Positions 60,401 through 64,000 of a stretch of 64,000 nt of DNA are shown in pieces. Location of the stretch: positions 54,115,328 to 54,179,327 of the forward strand of contig CM038464.1 of assembly GCA_021464415.1 (NCBI GenBank), given 5' to 3'. The translations under genes were made by a program, and so were the position numbers. How positions within the stretch are numbered: position 1 is the first letter of the stretch; each line of letters opens with the position of its first letter. Source of the stretch: Lonicera japonica. Taxonomy: Eukaryota; Streptophyta; Magnoliopsida; Dipsacales; Caprifoliaceae. Under the pieces are notes generated by a model, which searched no databases, had not been told where the DNA came from, and saw nothing but the letters and a program-made list of their open reading frames with translations.

Positions 60401-63400
60401 CAATCCATATATGGTACCAAAATACCCTTATATCAAACACCAAACCAGCAACCTAATTTGTATATCCCTTGTTGGAATCGTTTTTTATCCTTCAATATGA
60501 AAAACTAAGACATAAACTTCAGCCTGGAAGTCTAGAATCAAAAGAACCATCTCTAACAACGAACTCAAGATTTCTTGGTTGGTTATCCCGAAAAAATACA
60601 ACTGGTGCAATCATATCGCATGTTTTTTCACATAAATTCAACATGGCAAATCATTACTCCAATTTCATGGAAGTTTCTGTTAGGACCATATAGACAGTTT
60701 TAGTAAGTTTGACAGTAAAAAGATGTTATCAAAGGGAGGATCACCTGCTCAAAAATAGTTTTCTTATTCCCTTCAAGACTAATGAGATTGAGGAAATTGT
60801 ACGAAATTGGAGCTGCATACCGAGCAACCATCCTGGCAGATTTGATATTACAAAATATTAATTATAAATTTCTAATAGAAAAATAATTCAGATTCAAAAG
60901 TTTAATTTATGTCAGTACAAATACTTGTAAAAACAGATACTTACGAGCAGATCATAAGCAAGCTAACCGAATTTGTCTGTCTTGGTGTAAATGAATAGAA
61001 CATAAGCATTCCAACTTTGAACAAAGAATAGTATGTGCAGATGCACATATACATCAAAGGAACGAAAGCAAAGACCTAAGTTGAAATAAAGAAAAAGGAA
61101 CAGTCAATTATAGTTACCATGAAAGAGTAAGGGTAAAAATTGATTCAAAATGACAATACTATGAGCATGATAAACAAATATATATATATATATATTTAAG
61201 AAGACAACAAACAAGGAAAATAGTGAAGACAACAGTGACCAACTTACAAATCCAAGTACAGCGGCTGAAAGAACTAAAAGCAGCAGCATTGTATAATTTG
61301 TTGACCAGTCAATATAAAAGATATGGCACAAAAGCAAAGCAGATAAACCAATGGTAACTGTATGAATATCAACTAAAGGGGACACATATAGGAGAAGCTA
61401 GTTGAATAACAGATAAGGGATTTTATTATTTTTTTACCCTAATCTAAATGAAGAATGTGGATTTATTCATGGGCATTTAAGAGTAAAAGGTCAGACAAAA
61501 GTTCCGTTGACATGTCCTGATTCAAAGCGCCTGCCACTCATATCTGCCATTCTATCAGTTACCACCACTCCTCCATATCTTTGAAGTAATTAAATACCTT
61601 CACAACCCAAAACTTACAACCAATCAAACTGCCCAAAATCATATTCTACCCACCAATAAATCACACATATAATCCCAATAAGCATATATATATATCATTT
61701 CTATGAGGTTCAGTTGTCAATGTATTTAAACTTTCTCGGTAAAAGGACAAGGAATGGACAGAGAGGATAGAGAGAGAAGTGAAGAACGAATGATAGGGCA
61801 TCGACATTGACAGAGTCCAATTCCCAAAAACATATATACATAATACATGCATGTCAGGGTACGTATACATGGTATTAAATATGTGCATATATATATATAT
61901 ATATATGGATTTAACTACATATGTATGTATAGAAAAGCTAAAGAACCTAGTTGGCAGTTTCCACAAAATTACAAAGATATAATGTGAAATGAAAACTCAG
62001 TGTTATCTGTGTGAATGGTGGGTGGGGGTTCAAAACAATACCTGCACAAGCACTTCTTCTTTGCCAACAGATTTTATGAGAATTGAGAAAAGAGATAAAT
62101 CAACTCCACGAGGCAACAGTGTTGCCTCTGCCAACAGAATCGCTACTGACATGCAGCCAAGAATGACGGCCAAGAGTTTCTCCAGTTGCTTCCTCAGGAT
62201 ACATCGCCACATTAATTCTGCATGAAAATGTCAACTATCTCATTTCTAATGTGGAGGAACACAAATAAATATTTTTTTTTAAGTGGAACTGTTGGGGTGG
62301 AAATATATTTTTTTTTTATCAGAAATGAAAACTTATAATCATATGAAAAATCAATACAAGAAATAAAGCAGTCAACAGAGGTCAAGGAGACCACTGAAGA
62401 CAGCAAGACAAAAGCACAAAAAGAACATCAAAATATCAATCCGCATGACACACTACTAATCTTAAGCTCCCTGTATGAATAAGACCTATCCCACAGTAAG
62501 AACTATCCCAAAACCGCTGCCCAGACCTGTGAAATATCTGTAATTGAATACGCTCCAAAGGCATTGGACGAAATATCTGTTGGGGTGGAAATATTATTTA
62601 CAAACCCAAGATCTGATTATAGCCCAATAAATGCATAACCAAACAAATTTCTTTCATTCAACCAACATATGAGGGCAGCAGAAAGGCAAGAGGAACAGGG
62701 AAACAGACTCATAGCCATTGATTTCTCAAAACGGTTTATATAAAGTGTTTTTATCAATTTAAATCCATGTTTATTACCGCCCAACAAAAGAGAACATTAT
62801 TTTCAGCATTCTTTCCTTTTGAGAAAGACATAACCAGATATGTCCTCCAAGGAGGAGCTAAGAAAGCAAACTATCATCTCAGTTAATGACTACATTAATT
62901 TTTCATTTTCGGGAATCAAAAACACACACTCATTCATTCTTTATTTGCAGAACTTAGTACAAGCTACAATAAATGAAGAATGTGAGAATTCTAACATTAA
63001 GATGAGTTAATGGATAAGATAATTACCCATGGTATCAAAGAAGGAACCTAACGTGCCAGTTCGATCAGGTTTGAGGCTTGAAACATATTTCCTACAAGCA
63101 GTAATAACGCTTAATACAAGAGCAAAACAACCAGAAATATATGATGTTTCAAATATATTTCTCATCAGTTAACCATCAAAATCCCCAAAAAGATGTTAGA
63201 ATCATGTCCCGCTTGTGTATCTATAATCAGCAAGTAAAAGCTCGTGCAACTTAAAACCAAATTTGTTCTACAAACTTGTAAATCAGTATATTACTATAAC
63301 AAAATGAATTTAGGAAATGTCGTTCAGAGAGGAGGCTGATGTAAGAGATGGAATGATTAATTAGGAGCACACCATCCAGTTGAATTGCGTCGTTCATAAT

Positions 63401-63453
63401 TCTTTATCGTATCTTCCAGTTCAAGGGCCTCCAAGACATATGTCATATACTCA
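57434..63453 (-). CDS. LMBR1-domain membrane protein (LMBR1D2-like), C-terminal eight exons
   Basis: Exons in transcript order: 63453-63373, 63091-63027, 62217-62042, 61075-60945, 60832-60745, 59437-59224, 59069-58963, 57910-57434. All phases join, giving about 445 residues and the natural stop; the 5' exons lie beyond base 64000. The sequence matches plant LMBR1-domain-containing protein 2 homologues: EYMTYVLEALELEDTIKNYE, LRKQLEKLLAVILGCMS, AEATLLPRGVDLSLFSIL, VPLMYMCICTYYSLFK, MVARYAAPISYNFLNL, MGNIDDAVPFFGKGFNKIYP, DGFDPSGLIIL and RTWLEEGRKVGE. A long Ser-rich cytosolic tail follows, containing HKEAISSKYAAIREQ and SSSDSLDEIFQRLKRPS. It is a multi-pass membrane protein; the molecular role in plants is poorly known. 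No lesion was seen. Confidence 0.93.
61248..61372 (-). other. Exon-like hydrophobic open segment in an LMBR1 intron
   Basis: A 125-nt block is flanked on the minus strand by a good acceptor (CCCCTTTAG) and donor (GTAAGT). It encodes a hydrophobic stretch (DIHTVTIGLSALLLCHIF ... TMLLLLVLSAAVLGF). It lies between two exons that meet in phase 0, so including it would shift the frame. It is therefore not a constitutive exon. It may be a rare cassette exon or a captured fragment of another membrane-protein gene; the source was not recognised. Confidence 0.3.
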
Positions 63454-63741
63454 CTGCAAAACAAAACAATAAATAAGATAAATCACAAATGAGCCAAACA
63501 CTGAAGACAAAGCACTGAGTCGTCATTTTTTCATCGAGATGGTTAAAACATTTTCAAAAAGGTATGCTGATAACATATTGAAAACTGAAAGAAATGAAAA
63601 AGGTTCATTAGCAAGTACAATATATTGGAATGCGCCTCACACCCCATCTACACATTTGATTCAAAGAAATCAACGAAGCAATTTAGAGTCAATCAGTACA
63701 CAAAAGCTCCATTAAATAAAATTAGGTAAAGCAAAATAGGG

Positions 63742-63930
63742 TTAAAAAAAAAAAAAAACACTAAGCTCTCTCAAGCAAAAATTTCCAATAAGCGAACCCA
63801 ATGACACCTCCTTAAGACGAAAGAAGAGTTGTGCCATGAGTTCAACTCCCATAAGTATCACACCAACAATAATGAACCATTTGCACCGGAAGATCCACTC
63901 CACCAAAAGATCTGTTGCCTCAACCCACAA
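63742..63930 (-). other. Uncharacterised hydrophobic open frame near the right edge
   Basis: A 62-residue frame with one likely membrane helix (WFIIVGVILMGVELM) lies upstream of the first visible LMBR1 exon. It does not match the expected next LMBR1 exon (which should encode an EEYYRYKS-like end). It may be intronic noise or a gene fragment; it has no recognised domain. Confidence 0.2.
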
Positions 63931-64000
63931 ATATTATCAGCATAGCCAACCCTATGAGGCAGGAGCACAAATGCTACAGCCAGAGAGAGAAAATTACTTA

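Overview
The window is AT-rich nuclear DNA from a flowering plant, most likely a eudicot. The evidence is GT-AG introns, plant-specific families (a chloroplast DiT2-type transporter, an HD-Zip I factor, a plant LMBR1-like protein, an At4g04775-type GRF zinc finger) and typical plant repeats (Tourist, Stowaway, Mutator-like, tRNA-derived SINE, LINE, copia, gypsy). No bacterial operon, CRISPR array or organelle sequence was seen. Exon positions were worked out by reading splice sites, phase and family similarity by eye.

Layout. 278-7058 (+): a five-exon gene for a DiT2-type plastid dicarboxylate (glutamate/malate) translocator. One extra base in exon 1 breaks its frame, and it lacks an obvious transit peptide. 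Its introns hold a SINE, a LINE 3' end and a small Mutator-like element. 7,100-28,700: gene-poor. It is filled with TIR elements whose target-site duplications (TSDs) can be read directly: Mutator-like elements at 10933-12025, 12566-14077 and 21062-21645; a 1.45 kb TIR element with an internal hairpin array at 17966-19411; and Tourist and Stowaway MITEs. 28,763-39,091: a nested retroelement cluster. A decayed copia gag is followed by a LINE; the LINE is split by a gypsy element (30506-38386, TSD CATCT) that has gag and protease on the minus strand, no pol, and an intron-containing gene-like segment on the plus strand; that segment is split by a probable solo LTR. 41837-43987 (+): an intact three-exon HD-Zip class I gene of the ATHB5/6/16 type. 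44,000-54,160: intergenic, with MITEs and fold-back repeats. 54171-55679: a Mutator-like element with long TIRs and a 10-bp TSD that encloses an apparently intact two-exon gene for a GRF zinc-finger membrane protein. 57434-63453 (-): the last eight exons of an LMBR1-domain (LMBR1D2-like) membrane protein gene, whose 5' part lies beyond the right edge.

The four host-type genes belong to unrelated processes and nothing suggests co-regulation. The items most worth a second look are the GRF gene inside a Mutator-like element with paired G-boxes in its TIRs, the pol-less gypsy element with its antisense gene, the hairpin array in the 17966-19411 element, the recurring fold-back hairpin family, and the frameshift and in-frame duplication in the DiT2-type gene.
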